13,917 bases of DNA from JAXGRD01 sp050946655. GTDB taxonomy: Bacteria; Bacillota; Clostridia; Peptostreptococcales; Anaerovoracaceae. The notes beneath the pieces are model-generated. The model saw only the letters and a program-made list of their open reading frames with translations. It made no database searches and was not told the origin of the DNA. Positions 12,873 to 13,917 of the stretch are shown in pieces. The position numbers were made by a program, and so were the translations under genes. The DNA is taken from the NCBI GenBank assembly GCA_050946655.1, contig JBMNVE010000049.1:1-13917 (forward strand), in the 5' to 3' direction. How positions within the stretch are numbered: the stretch's first letter is position 1; every line of letters starts with the position of its first letter.

Positions 12873-13917
12873 ATGTTGCAGAAAAAAATGTGGAGGACCA
12901 TGGGGCTTTATAAGGCCCAGTTCATTTCCATGATCATCATGGTGGCTCTCGGTATAGGGATATTTGTCGGATTTAATATGGAGTGGTTCAGCATCCAGGA
13001 AAACACCCGGTCTTTCTTTAAAGAAACGGGTTTTTCCGACTATCGGATCGTGTCGGACTTGGGCTTTTCCGGAGAAGATCTGGACAAGATAAAAAAGATC
13101 GACGGGGTGATGGATGCCTCCCGTTATGTTTCCATCAACGCCGATGTGGTGGAAAAAAAGGGAGATAGCGTTGCGCTGACGGTAACGGAGAACGAAAAAG
13201 TGTCCGGCTTCATTCTCCTCAAGGGGAAGGAATACAACAAAAATAGCGAAGACGGCATATGGCTGTCAGATAAATATGCGGATGCCAATAAAGTTGAGAT
13301 CGGAGATAAACTGACCTTCGTGTACAATGGGACCCCTATCACCGGCAAGGTGAAAGGGTTGATCAAATCAGGAGAACATACGGTGTGCGTACGGGATGGA
13401 AACCAGGTGATGCCCGATTACAAGACCCACGGCTTCGCCTATATTTCTCCTGTGCTCTATGAAAATTCCGTGGGAAGAGCCTTCTATCCCCAGGTCAATG
13501 TGCTGTCCCAAAAGGAAAAGAAGAAAATCACCGAAGATGTCAACGAGGCTTTGGGCAAGTCCACGCTGATCCAGCCCAAGGAGGATGCAGTTTCCTATGC
13601 AGGGGCCCAAGGGGAGATCAAAGAAGGAAAGGCCATGGGAGCGATTTTTCCCGTACTCTTCCTTCTCATTGCCATCCTCACCATGGTGACCACCATGCAC
13701 CGGCTGACTGCCAAGGAAAAGATTCAAATCGGCACCCTAAAGGCTCTTGGCTTCAAAGATCGAAGGATTACCCGCCACTACACATCTTATGCTCTCATGG
13801 TAGGGGTGATCGGAGCGGCCCTGGGCATCGCCATAGGGTACAGGATGGCCCGGTTCATCATGAATCCGGCCGGCACCATGGGCACCTATCTGGACATGCC
13901 CCGGTGGGATCTGGCTT
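12873..13917 (+). CDS. FtsX/MacB-type ABC transporter permease, N-terminal part (cut by window edge)
   Basis: The frame is open from an ATG at 12873 to the window end, 348 codons. One membrane helix at about 16-34 (FISMIIMVALGIGIFVGF) is followed by a large extracytoplasmic MacB-like domain (about 36-250), then the FtsX core. That core begins at about 255 (AIFPVLFLLIAILTMVTTMH) with the coupling segment KEKIQIGTLKALGFKDRRI. A further helix starts at about 310 (ALMVGVIGAALGIAIGY). This pattern marks type VII mechanotransmission ABC permeases that do not simply channel substrate. The gene begins 25 nt after the ATPase stop, and its ribosome binding site is poor, so ATGs at 12888 or 12900 remain possible starts. 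The normal family has further helices, so the C-terminal part lies beyond the window. Confidence 0.9.
   Translation, partial: MLQKKMWRTMGLYKAQFISMIIMVALGIGIFVGFNMEWFSIQENTRSFFKETGFSDYRIVSDLGFSGEDLDKIKKIDGVMDASRYVSINADVVEKKGDSVALTVTENEKVSGFILLKGKEYNKNSEDGIWLSDKYADANKVEIGDKLTFVYNGTPITGKVKGLIKSGEHTVCVRDGNQVMPDYKTHGFAYISPVLYENSVGRAFYPQVNVLSQKEKKKITEDVNEALGKSTLIQPKEDAVSYAGAQGEIKEGKAMGAIFPVLFLLIAILTMVTTMHRLTAKEKIQIGTLKALGFKDRRITRHYTSYALMVGVIGAALGIAIGYRMARFIMNPAGTMGTYLDMPRWDLA

Overview
The window reads as a chromosomal segment of an anaerobic, amino-acid-using Gram-positive bacterium, most likely Clostridia (Bacillota). This is inferred from strong AGGAGG ribosome binding sites, the rpsO-pnp order, a Roc-like amino acid catabolism cluster with a sigma-54 activator, and heavy use of AGA/AGG arginine codons. 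I cannot fix the genus from sequence alone.

Region 1 (1-3840, + strand) is housekeeping. It holds the 3' end of rpsO, its terminator, and pnp with its own promoter. A 209-nt spacer carrying a terminator and a new promoter follows, then a short operon of a zincin-like metallopeptidase (GTG start) and dapB. It ends at a shared convergent terminator at 3812-3832.

Region 2 (3856-10548) looks like one amino acid uptake and degradation cluster resembling the Bacillus roc regulon in its parts. On the - strand lie a sigma-54-dependent activator (6962-8710), then an APC-type amino acid permease and a class III PLP aminotransferase as a two-gene operon. On the + strand, divergent from the activator, is a RocB-like M20 metallohydrolase. 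A near-perfect sigma-54 promoter (TGGCATG-N4-TTGCT) sits upstream of the permease, with a palindrome about 105 bp further up that is well placed as an activator site. The activator itself has an exact sigma-A consensus promoter (TTGACA-N17-TATAAT) overlapped by two inverted repeats. The aminotransferase is not a recognisable ornithine aminotransferase, so the substrate is open.

Region 3 (10549-11274) holds a tRNA-Pro(GGG) gene on the - strand with its own terminator, a possible 37-codon ORF, and about 320 bp of AT-rich, hairpin-bearing DNA without a supported gene.

Region 4 (11275-13917) is a putative export system. A very short AraC-type regulator, essentially only the DNA-binding domain, is divergent from a + strand operon. 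That operon encodes a small heavy-metal-associated (HMA) protein with a GMGCGMC motif, an ABC ATPase, and an FtsX/MacB-type permease that runs off the window. The divergent control region contains two perfect inverted repeats. The 5' leader of the HMA gene can fold into two mutually exclusive hairpins, one of which masks the Shine-Dalgarno sequence.

No CRISPR array, insertion sequence, integrase or prophage gene was seen.
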